This document shows, piece by piece, positions 39,098-47,701 of a stretch of DNA of 64,000 nt. The position numbers and the translations under genes were made by a program. Each line of letters begins with the position of its first letter. Position 1 is the first letter of the stretch. The stretch is from DASUPK01 sp963747425. Its GTDB lineage: Bacteria; Actinomycetota; Thermoleophilia; Solirubrobacterales; 70-9. The notes under the pieces were generated by a model that saw only the letters and a list, made by a program, of their open reading frames with translations, had not been told where the DNA came from and did no database searches. Where the stretch lies: the NCBI GenBank assembly GCA_963747425.1, contig CAVVFJ010000012.1:124001-188000 (forward strand), written 5' to 3'.

Positions 39098-39925
39098 ATG
39101 CGAAGCCGGGCAATCCTCGCAATTCTTCTCGTCGCAATTGTTAACGCGGCGGGGTGCGGCGGCTCGGATCACAAGACGGTGAAGCCAGATGCGATGCTCG
39201 ACTCGGCCGCCGCCCATCCGGTCACGAGCGCCCAGACCGAGATCGACCTTCGCGTGCGGGTGCGCGGGGTGTCGCAGCTCTCGGGACCGCTGCGGCTCCG
39301 GCTCTCGGGCCCGTACGTGAGCGGCGGGCGAGAGACCATCCCCAAGTTCGACTGGAGGATGGGCGCGAGCGCGCTCGGGTTCCCGGTGGGCGGACGGGTC
39401 GTCTCCACCGGCACCAACGCCTATCTGAGCGTCTACGGGGACGACTACGAGGTGGGCACCGACGCGGTCGCCACGGCCAACGACCGGATCGCCGAGACGC
39501 CGAGCCTTCACCCGCGGTCCTGGTTCGGCCGCGCCCGCGTCGACGGCCAGGGTCACGAGGGCGGGGAGGACTGCGAGCGGATCTCCGCCCCCCTGCGTGG
39601 CGACGCGATGGCACGGGACATAGCCCCGCTGGCGAGCGCCCTGGGCCTGTCGGAGGCCCCTTCTGTATCGGGAAGGGCGAGCGCCTGCGTCGGCTATGAC
39701 GATCGGGCCCTCCACGAGCTCGAGATCGGCGCGGTGCTGGGAATCCCGCCGGGCGACGCCTCCGAGCTGGGTGGAGCCACCTCCATCGCCCTCGACCTCG
39801 ACGTCGTGATCAGCGACGTCGGGGAGCCCCAGCACATCCCGAATCCGAGCGGCGGCGGCTACCGGCCGATTCGCGATCTCGCCATCTCGCTCAACGACCT
39901 TGGCGTCCCAATCCCCTTAGGCTGA
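39098..39925 (+). CDS. lipoprotein of unknown function
   Basis: From ATG 39098 the 275-residue product has a signal peptide with lipobox NAAGC (Cys20). The mature part begins with DAMLDSAAAHPVTSAQTEID and a beta-rich segment (LRVRVRGVSQLSGPLRLRLS). This layout is like LppX/LprG-type lipoproteins that bind lipids, including VYGDDYEVG and a later ISDVGEPQHIPNP stretch. The similarity is structural intuition, not a firm assignment. A small membrane-protein gene follows 4 nt later. Confidence 0.7.
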   Translation: MRSRAILAILLVAIVNAAGCGGSDHKTVKPDAMLDSAAAHPVTSAQTEIDLRVRVRGVSQLSGPLRLRLSGPYVSGGRETIPKFDWRMGASALGFPVGGRVVSTGTNAYLSVYGDDYEVGTDAVATANDRIAETPSLHPRSWFGRARVDGQGHEGGEDCERISAPLRGDAMARDIAPLASALGLSEAPSVSGRASACVGYDDRALHELEIGAVLGIPPGDASELGGATSIALDLDVVISDVGEPQHIPNPSGGGYRPIRDLAISLNDLGVPIPLG

Positions 39926-39929
39926 GCAT

Positions 39930-40178
39930 ATGGAGTCCAGTGGAAGGAGTCCCGAGGAGCGTCGGGCCGCCGCGGAGGCCCGGGCGAAAGCGCGCTCGGG
40001 CGAGCCGCTGGACACCGGGGATGAGGAACTGCTCGGTGGGACCGGGCAGCGCGGTGCAGAGGGCCCGATGAGCCGGCACTACGGCGGACCCGACCTCTAC
40101 ATGCGCCGCAGGCTGATCGCCGGCGCCGCGGTGATCGTCCTGATCGTCTTGATCTTCCTGCTCGTCGGCGGCTGTTGA
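39930..40178 (+). CDS. small C-tail-anchored membrane protein
   Basis: The 82-residue protein is charged and helical at first (RSPEERRAAAEARAKARSGE), then Gly/Asp-rich with a possible metal-binding RHYGGPDLYMRRR, and ends with a hydrophobic helix at about 63-82 (LIAGAAVIVLIVLIFLLVGG) plus a terminal Cys. It is 4 nt downstream of the lipoprotein gene and probably co-transcribed. Function unknown. Confidence 0.72.
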   Translation: MESSGRSPEERRAAAEARAKARSGEPLDTGDEELLGGTGQRGAEGPMSRHYGGPDLYMRRRLIAGAAVIVLIVLIFLLVGGC

Positions 40179-40180
40179 TG

Positions 40181-40204
40181 CGGCGGCGGTGTTTGTGGCC
40201 GCCG
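40181..40204 (+). terminator. hairpin terminator between convergent genes
   Basis: CGGCGGC and GCCGCCG pair around a 10-nt loop, followed by TTATAT. It lies exactly between the small membrane protein gene and the end of lhgO. Confidence 0.55.
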
Positions 40205-41410
40205 TTATATCTCTGATTCGTCGGCGATCAGCCTGGCAAGTGCCAGGGATGACGTCGCGGCGGGGGAGGGGGCGTTGCGGATGTGCAGCGCACGCCCGGT
40301 CCTCTGCACCACGAAGTCGTCGACCAACCTGCCGTCGCGGTCCAGGGCCTGGGCGCGGATCCCGGACGGGCCGGGCAGCACGTCGCGCACGCTGAGCTCC
40401 GGGACGAATCGGCTCAGCTCCGAGACGAAGGCGCGCCTGCTGGTGGCGTGGCGGATCTCCGTCAACCCCGTTCTCCAGAATCGGCCCGCGAGCCGCCAGG
40501 TGCCGGGCCAGGAGAGGTTCGAACCGAGGTCGCGGGCGCGCAGCCGCGAGATCCGGTAGGCGTCGCGGGCGCCGACCATCAGCGCCGAAGGGCCAAGCAG
40601 GACCTCGCCGTCGATCGTGCGGGTCAGGTGGCCGCCGAGGAACGGGAGGTCGGGATCGGGAACTGGATAGATCATGGAGCGCACGAGCCCGCGCCGCTCG
40701 GGGCGCAGCCGCAGGTACCCGCCCCGGAACGGGACGATCCGCGGCTCCGCGGGCGCACCCGCGTCCACGGCCAGCCGGTCCGACCACGCTCCCGCGCAGC
40801 TGATCACGAGACCCGCCTCGGTGCTGCCACGCTCGTGCTTCACCCTGACGCTCTGGCCGCCCGGGGCGAGGCGCCGGACGCCGCAGCCCGTGACGACGAT
40901 TCCGCCGGCGGCTTCGACGTCCGCTGCGTAGGAGGCGGCGACCCTCGCGAAGTCGACGACCCCGGTCTCCGGCGAATGCAGCGCGGCCACACCGCGCGCA
41001 TGCGGCTCGATCTCGGCGATCCCATCCCCGTTGATCCGCCTCAGCCCGGGAACCCGGTTCTCCGTTCCACGGCGCTCGAGCTCGTCGAGGCGCGGCAGCT
41101 CCGAGTCACCGGCGGCGACGATCAGCTTGCCGCCCTTGCGCGCCTCGATCCCGCGTTCCTCGCAGTAGGCATAGAGGAGCCGGGCGCCCTCCACGCAGAG
41201 CCGCGCCTTCAGCGATCCGGGCTCGTAGTAGATGCCGGCGTGGATCACCCCGCTCGAGTGTGAGGTCTGATGGGCGGCGAGCCGGTCCTCGCGCTCGAGC
41301 AGGCAGAGATCCGAGTCGGGATGGCGGGCGAGCAGCTCGCGCGCGACCGCCAGCCCGAGGATGCCGCCGCCGATCACGACGACGTCGCAGCTGGGTGGCG
41401 GTTCGGTCAC
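40205..41410 (-). CDS. lhgO: L-2-hydroxyglutarate oxidase/dehydrogenase
   Basis: The 401-residue flavoprotein opens with VVVIGGGILGLAVARELLAR (FAD-binding GxGxxG). It continues with HQTSHSSGVIHAGIYYEPGS at about 46-65 and LKARLCVEGARLLYAYCEER, which are diagnostic for LhgO. A later FRGGYLRL and LGPSALMVGARDAY also fit. It oxidises L-2-hydroxyglutarate to 2-oxoglutarate, feeding electrons to the quinone pool. Start GTG 41410 lies 6 nt from a TAGAGT box. It is divergent from the DNA ligase gene. Confidence 0.9.
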   Translation of the reverse strand: MTEPPPSCDVVVIGGGILGLAVARELLARHPDSDLCLLEREDRLAAHQTSHSSGVIHAGIYYEPGSLKARLCVEGARLLYAYCEERGIEARKGGKLIVAAGDSELPRLDELERRGTENRVPGLRRINGDGIAEIEPHARGVAALHSPETGVVDFARVAASYAADVEAAGGIVVTGCGVRRLAPGGQSVRVKHERGSTEAGLVISCAGAWSDRLAVDAGAPAEPRIVPFRGGYLRLRPERRGLVRSMIYPVPDPDLPFLGGHLTRTIDGEVLLGPSALMVGARDAYRISRLRARDLGSNLSWPGTWRLAGRFWRTGLTEIRHATSRRAFVSELSRFVPELSVRDVLPGPSGIRAQALDRDGRLVDDFVVQRTGRALHIRNAPSPAATSSLALARLIADESEI

Positions 41411-41416
41411 GGCGCG

Positions 41417-41437
41417 ACTCTATGTCGCGACTAGGAT
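41417..41437. promoter_or_regulatory. divergent leaderless promoters
   Basis: Minus strand TAGAGT (41422-41417), 6 nt, GTG 41410. Plus strand TAGGAT (41432-41437), 6 nt, ATG 41444. Only 33 nt separate the two start codons, too little for conventional leaders. Confidence 0.5.
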
Positions 41438-41443
41438 CGCGAC

Positions 41444-42412
41444 ATGGCGCTTCCGCTGAAACCCCCGATCCAGCCGCAGCTCGCGCTCTCCCGCAAGGTG
41501 CTGCCCGAGGGCGAGGGGTGGGCGTACGAGCCGAAGTACGACGGATTCCGCGCGCTCGCCTACGTCGACGGTGACGATGTCTACCTCCAGTCGCGCGGCG
41601 GCAAGCCGCTGCGGCGGTACTTCCCGGAGGTCGCGTTCCCGAAGGGCCGCTACGTGCTCGACGGCGAGCTGGTGATCCTCGACGAGGACGGAAACGAGGT
41701 GTTCGATCTGCTCCAGAACCGGCTCCATCCGGCCGAGTCGCGGGTGAGGATGCTCGCCGAGAAGACGCCGGCGCTGTTCCGGGCCTTCGACCTGCTGGCC
41801 CGGGATCGCCGCAAGCTGACCGGGAAGCCGTTCAGCGAGCGCCGGGCGGCGCTCGAGGAGCTGATCGCGGAGGCGCCCGGCCGCAGGAAGACGGCCTCGG
41901 CTTCGGTCGAGGTCACCCCGATCGTGAAGACCGCCAAAAGCGCCGAGCCCTGGCTGCTGAGCGGCGAGGGCGTGATCGCCAAGGAGCTCGACGCCGTCTA
42001 CAGGCCCGGCCAGCGCAAGGGGATGGTGAAGATCAAGCGAGTGCGCACGATCGACTGCGTGATCGTCGGCTGGAGGCCGGGCAAGGAGAAGGGAACCGTC
42101 GGCTCTCTCATCCTCGGGCTCTACGAGAAAGGGAAGCTGCGCCCGATCGGCCACACCTCCGGCCTGAAGGCCAAGGAGAAGAAGGAGCTCGTGAAGAAGC
42201 TGGCGGAGTACGAGACCGGCGAGAAGGGCTCAGGCGACCCAAGCCGCTGGGACGCCAACCGGGATCTCGAGTGGTACGCGCTGCGCCCCGAGCTGGTGGT
42301 CGAGGTCACCTATGACCACACGAGCGGCGGGCGCATCCGGCACGGCTCGAAGATCGTCCGGTGGCGCGACGACAAGGCGCCGAAGGACTGCAAGATCGAC
42401 CAGCTGGTCTAG
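41444..42412 (+). CDS. ATP-dependent DNA ligase (LigD ligase-domain/LigC type)
   Basis: The 322-residue protein has the nucleotidyltransferase core with catalytic lysine in YEPKYDGFRALAY (Lys31), motif III region LDGELVILDEDG near 70-81, motif IV LLSGEGVIAKEL near 170-181 and motif V KGMVKIKRVRTIDCVIVG near 190-207. An OB-fold domain (residues 205-310) follows. It would seal nicks or breaks by adenylyl transfer, probably in non-homologous end joining or gap repair. The LigD polymerase gene lies 0.8 kb downstream on the other strand. Its stop codon shares CTAG with the SpoIIM-like gene. Confidence 0.93.
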   Translation: MALPLKPPIQPQLALSRKVLPEGEGWAYEPKYDGFRALAYVDGDDVYLQSRGGKPLRRYFPEVAFPKGRYVLDGELVILDEDGNEVFDLLQNRLHPAESRVRMLAEKTPALFRAFDLLARDRRKLTGKPFSERRAALEELIAEAPGRRKTASASVEVTPIVKTAKSAEPWLLSGEGVIAKELDAVYRPGQRKGMVKIKRVRTIDCVIVGWRPGKEKGTVGSLILGLYEKGKLRPIGHTSGLKAKEKKELVKKLAEYETGEKGSGDPSRWDANRDLEWYALRPELVVEVTYDHTSGGRIRHGSKIVRWRDDKAPKDCKIDQLV

Positions 42413-43140
42413 GCGTGGCCGGCCCAGGGATCGTGCAAAACGGGATTGCCGACCGAATCGAGGATGTGAGGCCAGACGTAGACCTCCCAGGTCGCCGCGA
42501 CCAGCAGCATCGGGATCGCGATCGCCACGGTCACCACCGTCGCCGCCAGTAGCTGATCCCACTCGCCCTTGCGGCTGGCGATCGTCCAGGCCGCCAGCGG
42601 CAGGAACACGGCGGTGAGCTCGAGCAGGGCGTGGGGGAGGGCGGTGAGGACGAGCAGCGGGGCCGAGACACCCATGTCCCAGGCGATCGTCGAGCCGACG
42701 AGGCCGAGGGCGATGGTCTGGGTGAAGAGGGAGAAGCAGGTCACCCCGATCACCCAGGCGAACGCGATGGGCCTCGCCTTCTCGTGAACCAGCCGAGCGA
42801 AGCCGGTGTGGCGCTCGGCGGTGAGCGGAAGCGTCGCGCCGGCGATGAACCCGGCGACGCAGGCGAATGCGTGCAGCGCCAGCACGAGCGAGTTTCGCCC
42901 CAGGACTCCGAGGACGCGCTCGGGGTCCGGGCCGCCGGGGGCGGTCGGGCCGTAGTGGAAGCCGTAGTCGGGTTTCAGCACAGACGCGGCGAGGGTCACG
43001 GCGGCGAGCAGGCCCAGGGCGATCAGCACCGCACCCAACAGCCAGGTGCGGATCACGGGCCAGGGATCGTCCTCCCAACGCGCCAGGATCGAGCGCGTCG
43101 AGCGCATGCCGTGAACGAGCACGTACTGGTTCGCGTCCAT
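42409..43140 (-). CDS. SpoIIM-like integral membrane protein
   Basis: The 243-residue protein has six hydrophobic segments. Its central pair of motifs, SLVLALHAFACVAGFIAGAT (about 85-104) and ALPHALLELTAVFLPLAAW (about 165-183, the PHGxxE-like signature with H and E), matches the stage II sporulation protein M family, which is common in non-sporulating actinobacteria with unknown function. It sits between the DNA ligase and LigD-polymerase genes without an obvious link to DNA repair. Confidence 0.75.
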   Translation of the reverse strand: MDANQYVLVHGMRSTRSILARWEDDPWPVIRTWLLGAVLIALGLLAAVTLAASVLKPDYGFHYGPTAPGGPDPERVLGVLGRNSLVLALHAFACVAGFIAGATLPLTAERHTGFARLVHEKARPIAFAWVIGVTCFSLFTQTIALGLVGSTIAWDMGVSAPLLVLTALPHALLELTAVFLPLAAWTIASRKGEWDQLLAATVVTVAIAIPMLLVAATWEVYVWPHILDSVGNPVLHDPWAGHA

Positions 43141-43193
43141 GCGTCAAGTCATCGGCCCGCTCCGTGGCGGGCATGAGCCAGAACTGGGGAGCC

Positions 43194-44222
43194 TCAGGAC
43201 TTCTTGCGGGCGCGGCTCGGCTGCACCCGCTTGGGCTCGCCGCGCTGCTTGGCGAAATGGGGTGGCCAGGGCGCATCCCCGAGGCCGCCCTCCTCGTCGC
43301 GGCGGGCAAGGTCGAGGAGCTGATCGAGGGAGCCGGCGTGCTTGTCGATGTCCGCAGCCGGATCGCCCTGCTTGCGGACGCGGTCCGGGACGGTGTCGAG
43401 CCGCAGCTCGGAGGGGTCGACGTCCGGGACCTCGGCCCAGTCGAGCGGGCAGCAGACCCGCGCGTCCGGGACCGGCCTGACCGAATACCCGGAGGCGATC
43501 GTCCGGTCCCGCGCGTTCTGGTTGTAGTCGACGAAGACCCCGTGGCGCTCCTCCTTCCACCACTTGCTGGTGGCGTTCTTCGGGACCCGGCGCTCGACCT
43601 CTCGCGCCAGGGCGAGCGCCGCTCGCCGTACCTCGACGTAGTCCCAGCGCGGCTCGATGCGCACGTTGACGTGGATCCCCCGGGAGCCCGAGGTCTTCGG
43701 GAAGCCGACCAGGCCATGCTCCTCGAGCACCTCCTTGACGCACATCGCCACCTTGCGCACGGTGTTCCAGCGCACGCCCGGCATGGGGTCGAGGTCGACG
43801 CGCAGCTCGTCGGGACAGTCGAGGTCATCGCGGCGGACGGGATGCGGGTTGAAGTCGACGACCCCGAGGTTGACCGCCCAGACCAGGTGCGCGGCGTCGT
43901 TGGCCACCAGCTCTGTCGCGGTTCGCCCGCTCGGGAAGGTGAAGGTGGCGGTCTGGAGCCAGTCGGGCGCGCCCTTCGGGACGCGCTTCTGGAAGAAGAA
44001 CTCGCCGCTGACCCCATCGACGAAGCGCTTCATCGTCCCCGGCCGCTCGCGCAGCTGGTTCACCGCGGCGTCCTCGACCGCCATGTAGTACTCGGCCAGG
44101 TCGAGCTTGGTGAACTTCGGCTTGGGGAAGAAGAGCTTGTCCGGGTTGGACAGGCGCACCTCGCGGTCCGCGACCTCGACCGTCGTGTACTTGCTCTTCG
44201 CCACCGTGGACATCTTCGCCAT
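43194..44222 (-). CDS. stand-alone LigD polymerase/primase domain (NHEJ polymerase)
   Basis: From ATG 44222 the 342-residue protein follows the LigD POL domain: LSNPDKLFFPKPKFTKLDLA near 25-44, FVDGVSGEFFFQKRVPKG, then ELRVDLDPMPGVRWNTVRKV near 140-159 with the catalytic Asp-x-Asp, and TSGSRGIHVNVRIEPRWDY near 178-196 with the S/H phosphate-binding residues. It adds nucleotides or ribonucleotides at break ends before ligation. The tail is rich in Lys and Arg. Nearby at 41444 is the matching ligase, and the phosphoesterase is 29 kb away. Confidence 0.93.
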   Translation of the reverse strand: MAKMSTVAKSKYTTVEVADREVRLSNPDKLFFPKPKFTKLDLAEYYMAVEDAAVNQLRERPGTMKRFVDGVSGEFFFQKRVPKGAPDWLQTATFTFPSGRTATELVANDAAHLVWAVNLGVVDFNPHPVRRDDLDCPDELRVDLDPMPGVRWNTVRKVAMCVKEVLEEHGLVGFPKTSGSRGIHVNVRIEPRWDYVEVRRAALALAREVERRVPKNATSKWWKEERHGVFVDYNQNARDRTIASGYSVRPVPDARVCCPLDWAEVPDVDPSELRLDTVPDRVRKQGDPAADIDKHAGSLDQLLDLARRDEEGGLGDAPWPPHFAKQRGEPKRVQPSRARKKS

Positions 44223-44259
44223 TTGGACCGCCAAACCGGGCCCGAGTCATCGGCGCTGA

Positions 44260-45174
44260 TTGAATCCAGGCATCGAAGAGCTCGAGACGCTGACCTACGA
44301 GGTGACCGGGCGAATCGCCCGCGTCACCCTGAACCGGCCCGACCGCGGCAACGGGATCACCCTGGAGATGCCGCGCGAGCTCGCCGCGTGCGTCGAGCGG
44401 GCGAATCTCGACCCCGAGGTCCACGTCATCGCACTCGCCGGGAACGGCTCAGGGTTCTGCGGCGGCTACGACCTCGTGGCCTCCGCCGAGGGGGACATGC
44501 AGGGCGTGGCGAGCGCCGACGCGCCCCCGGGATCGCCGATCGACCCGGCCGTCCAGGCCCGCAATCACGACCCGGAGGGCAGCTGGGATCCGGTCGTCGA
44601 CTACCAGATGATGAGCCGCAACCTGCGCGGCTTCATGAGTCTCTTCCACTCCGACAAGCCGGCGATCTGCAAGGTGCACGGCTACTGCGTCGCGGGTGGC
44701 ACCGACATGGCGCTCTGCTCGGACCTGATGGTGGTCGAGGACCGGGCCAAGATCGGCTATCCGCCCGCAAGGGTCTGGGGCGTCCCCACCAGCGCGCTCT
44801 GGGCGTACCGCGTCGGTCCCACCCGGGCCAAGCGCCTGCTGCTCACCGGCGATTCGATCGACGGGACCACGGCGGTGGAGTGGGGCTTGGCAACGGAGGC
44901 GGCTTCGGCAGCCGAGCTCGACGATCGCTTCGAGGCGCTGCTCGAGCGAGTCGCGCGGGTCCCGATCAACCAGCTGGTCATGCACAAGCTGCTCGTCAAT
45001 CAGGCGCTCTACGCGCAGGGCCTGCAGGCGACGCAGTCACTCGGCGTCTTCTTCGACGGTATCGCCCGGCACACACCGGAGGGCTTCGAGTGGCAGCGGC
45101 TGGCGGCCGAGAAGGGGTTCAAGGAAGCCGTCCGCGAGCGGGACGAGCCCTTCGGCGACTACGGCCGCCGGTAG
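44260..45174 (+). CDS. enoyl-CoA hydratase/isomerase family protein
   Basis: The 304-residue protein (TTG 44260) has crotonase-fold motifs: RIARVTLNRPDRGNGITLEM (about 18-37), ALAGNGSGFCGGYDL near 60-74 (oxyanion hole) and the KPAICKVHGYCVAGGTDMAL segment near 138-157. An insertion of about 50 residues between these motifs is longer than in classical hydratases. A glutamate pair for hydration is not obvious, since the second active-site region has DLMVVEDRAKIGYPPA, so another crotonase activity is possible. It is followed 12 nt later by a thioesterase gene. Confidence 0.85.
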   Translation: MNPGIEELETLTYEVTGRIARVTLNRPDRGNGITLEMPRELAACVERANLDPEVHVIALAGNGSGFCGGYDLVASAEGDMQGVASADAPPGSPIDPAVQARNHDPEGSWDPVVDYQMMSRNLRGFMSLFHSDKPAICKVHGYCVAGGTDMALCSDLMVVEDRAKIGYPPARVWGVPTSALWAYRVGPTRAKRLLLTGDSIDGTTAVEWGLATEAASAAELDDRFEALLERVARVPINQLVMHKLLVNQALYAQGLQATQSLGVFFDGIARHTPEGFEWQRLAAEKGFKEAVRERDEPFGDYGRR

Positions 45175-45186
45175 CCTGTCCCGCCC

Positions 45187-45648
45187 GTGAACTCCGACAT
45201 CACCGTCGAGAACATCAAGGGGTGGCTCCCCGGCACCTTCCCTGGGGACATGGCGATCGAGCCCCTGGAGGTCACCGACGACGTCTCGACGGGGCGCATG
45301 GTCGTCGACAAGCGCCACCTGCATCCCGGCGGCTTCGTCCACGGCGGCGTCTGGACGGCGTTCGGGGACTCGGTCGCCGCCTGGGCGACGTTCCGCGCCC
45401 TGCCGCCCAACCACGACTTCACGACGATCGAGCTCAAGCTGAACGTCTTCGCGGCGGCGGCCCTGGGCGATGAGCTGATCTGTCGCGCGCGGGCGCTCCA
45501 CGCCGGCCGCAGCACCGCCGTGGTCGAGGCCGAGATCCACAAGGGCGAGAAGCGGGTGGCCAACCTGATCGTCACCCAGTTCGTGCTGCCCGGGCGGGAC
45601 CCGCGCGCGGAGCGGCCGGCCCCGGGCGACTACCCGCCCGGGGACTAG
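45187..45648 (+). CDS. PaaI-type hotdog-fold thioesterase
   Basis: The 153-residue protein has the hotdog signature HLHPGGFVHGGVWTAFGDSV near residues 44-63 (H-G-G and acidic D for thioester hydrolysis), then TTIELKLNVFAAAALGDELI. It should hydrolyse an acyl-CoA. It is placed behind the crotonase gene and probably in its operon. A TAGCCT box 9 nt before the GTG could give an independent transcript. Its stop codon shares CTAG with the convergent DUF421 gene. Confidence 0.9.
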   Translation: MNSDITVENIKGWLPGTFPGDMAIEPLEVTDDVSTGRMVVDKRHLHPGGFVHGGVWTAFGDSVAAWATFRALPPNHDFTTIELKLNVFAAAALGDELICRARALHAGRSTAVVEAEIHKGEKRVANLIVTQFVLPGRDPRAERPAPGDYPPGD

Positions 45649-46190
45649 GTCGCCGCCTCGACGGCGAGCATGTCCGGCCGCAGGCGCTCCGCCTGGGCGG
45701 GGGTGAGGAAGACGAGCTTGCCGGTGGTCTCGAGAACGATCAGGCCCACCTGGTCGAAGCTCGACATGCCCTTGTCGAGGAGCTGATCGACGAGCTCCTC
45801 CTCCGTGATGGCCTCCTTGCGCATCGCGTTCCTGTCGAGCTTCCCGTTTCGCAGGAGGACCCGCGGACGGCCCTCGAGGATCCGGCGCATGCGGGCGTTC
45901 CTGTAGGCGAGGCGTACGAACACGTAGTTGGCCAGGAACAGGGTGGACGCCCCGATCACGCCGCCGGTGACGCTGCTGTCGTTCCCGATCAGCGCGTTCT
46001 GCAGCGCGTTGGAGGCGAGCAGCAGGACCGCAAGGTCGAGCACGTTGATCTGGGCAAGCTCCCGCTTGCCCCCGAGCCGCAGCGCGACGGCGAGGAAGAC
46101 GAAGACCAGCAGCGAGCGCAGGATCTTCTCGTCGATCCCGAGATGCAGATTGAAGATGCCGTGGTCGAGTGAGCCGAGCGGGAGGGCCAT
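45645..46190 (-). CDS. DUF421 (YetF-like) membrane protein
   Basis: From ATG 46190 the product is 181 residues: three N-terminal membrane segments containing LRLGGKRELAQINVLDLAVL near 38-57 (family hallmark GKRE/GRRE...D), followed by a soluble domain beginning EGRPRVLLRNGKLDRNAMRK near 105-124. YetF-type proteins form a membrane-anchored domain of uncertain role in envelope homeostasis. It is the last of three co-directional genes (P-type ATPase, pyruvate kinase, DUF421) with gaps of -1 and 35 nt. Confidence 0.88.
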   Translation of the reverse strand: MALPLGSLDHGIFNLHLGIDEKILRSLLVFVFLAVALRLGGKRELAQINVLDLAVLLLASNALQNALIGNDSSVTGGVIGASTLFLANYVFVRLAYRNARMRRILEGRPRVLLRNGKLDRNAMRKEAITEEELVDQLLDKGMSSFDQVGLIVLETTGKLVFLTPAQAERLRPDMLAVEAAT

Positions 46191-46225
46191 CCGCCCGGAG
46201 TTCGCCTCTGACGTCGCGGGTCCTC

Positions 46226-47701
46226 CTAGGGAACCCGGTGGATCTCGAAGAGGTTGGTGCCGACTCCCTGCGCAGGCAGCCCAGCCGTGATCGCCACGAG
46301 ATCCCCCGACTCGGCGATGCCCTGCTCCCGGGCGAGGTCCGCGCAGTCGTCGAGCAGCTTGCGGATGCTGGTCCAGTCCTCCGCCTGGGTCGAGCTGATC
46401 CCGAAGAGCAGGTTCATCCGGCGGACCGTCTCGAGTCGCTGCGAGACGGCGAGCACCGGAACGCGTGGGCGATGGGCCGAGATCAGTCGCGCCGTTCGTC
46501 CCGACGACGTCGGGCACACGATCGCCTTCAGTCCCAGGCGGTAGCAGGCTGCGACGGCGACCTGAGCGACGGTCTCGGCTATGTCGTGCTCGTGCTCCTC
46601 GACCCGGGTGAAGACCATCTCGCCGAATTTGAGCCGAGGCTCGGTGACCCTCGCGATCCGGTCCATCACGCGCACGGCCTCCACAGGGTGGTCGCCGATC
46701 GCGGTCTCCTCGGAGAGCATCACGGCATCGGTGCCGTCGTAGATCGCGTTGGCGACGTCGGTCACCTCGGCGCGGGTCGGGCGCGAGGCGCGCACCATCG
46801 TCGCCAGCATCTGGGTGGCCGTGATCGCGGGCTTGGAGGCCCGGCCGGCGAGCGCGATCAGCCGCTTCTGCGCGCCTGGCACCTCCTCGATCGGAAGCTC
46901 CACGCCAAGGTCTCCCCGGGCGACCATGATGCCGCTGCCGGCCGCATCGATGATCTCGGCCGCACGCTCGGCCGCCTGTGGCTTCTCGATCTTGGCGATC
47001 AGGGGGATGTCGGCGCCGCGCTCCTTCAGCCGGGCCTCGACCTTCTCCAGGTCGGATGGCCTGCGGACGAAGGAGACCGCAAGCAGGTCGATGCCGTTGT
47101 CGCAGGCGAAGTCGATCCAGGGCTGGTCGGAGGCGCCGGTCTCGGGCAGGTCGCTGTCCGCACCCGGCAGGTTGACGCCCTGATGGGAGCTGACGGCGCC
47201 GCCTGCCTCGATCTCGCACGTCACGGAGTCGCCGGAGACCGAGAGGACCGTCAAGCGAACGCGGCCGTCGGCCAGGAAGACGGGGTCGCCCTCGTGAACC
47301 GCCTTGGCGAAGCCGTCCCACTGGACCGTGAGCAGCTCCGCGTTCCCGGGCGTGCCATTCGTCTCGCCCCTCAGCACGACGTTCGATCCGGAGTGGAGGA
47401 CCGCGACGTCGCCCTCGAGGTCCCCGAGGCGCAGCTTGGGGCCCGGAAGGTCGCCCATGATGCCGACCTCCCTGCCGGCCTCCTCGCTGACGGACCGGAT
47501 CCGCCGGACGTTCTCGGCCTGCTCCTCCGGGCTCCCGTGGGCGAAGTTGAGCCTGAAGACGTCGACGCCCGCATCGAACAGCTCGCGCAGCACCTCGGGG
47601 GAGCTGCTCGCCGGGCCGACGGTGGCGACGATCTTGGTGCGGCGCGCTATATGCGAGGGTGCGCCGCCAGGCGCAACCCGTTTGATGTCGGAGGAGGGCA
47701 T
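46226..47701 (-). CDS. pyk: pyruvate kinase
   Basis: The 491-residue enzyme shows TKIVATVGPAS near residues 23-33, RLNFAHGSPEE near 49 (phosphate and metal site), the catalytic lysine and acidic motif PLIAKIEKPQAAERAAEI near 225-242, MVARGDLGVELP near 250-261, and the ATQMLATM region near 280. It converts PEP and ADP to pyruvate and ATP. Its start is unusual: about 20 extra residues (KRVAPGGAPSHI) come from an in-frame palindromic element placed between the start codon and the normal N-terminus. The ATG overlaps the P-type ATPase stop by one base. Confidence 0.95.
   Translation of the reverse strand: MPSSDIKRVAPGGAPSHIARRTKIVATVGPASSSPEVLRELFDAGVDVFRLNFAHGSPEEQAENVRRIRSVSEEAGREVGIMGDLPGPKLRLGDLEGDVAVLHSGSNVVLRGETNGTPGNAELLTVQWDGFAKAVHEGDPVFLADGRVRLTVLSVSGDSVTCEIEAGGAVSSHQGVNLPGADSDLPETGASDQPWIDFACDNGIDLLAVSFVRRPSDLEKVEARLKERGADIPLIAKIEKPQAAERAAEIIDAAGSGIMVARGDLGVELPIEEVPGAQKRLIALAGRASKPAITATQMLATMVRASRPTRAEVTDVANAIYDGTDAVMLSEETAIGDHPVEAVRVMDRIARVTEPRLKFGEMVFTRVEEHEHDIAETVAQVAVAACYRLGLKAIVCPTSSGRTARLISAHRPRVPVLAVSQRLETVRRMNLLFGISSTQAEDWTSIRKLLDDCADLAREQGIAESGDLVAITAGLPAQGVGTNLFEIHRVP
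47654..47683 (-). repeat. in-frame palindromic element, copy 2
   Basis: Same 30-bp element as at 14190-14219 (28 of 30 bases). Stem GGGTGCGCC / GGCGCAACCC, loop GCCA. In the pyruvate kinase gene it is read in the same frame and gives RVAPGGAPS, just after the initiation codons. Confidence 0.75.
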
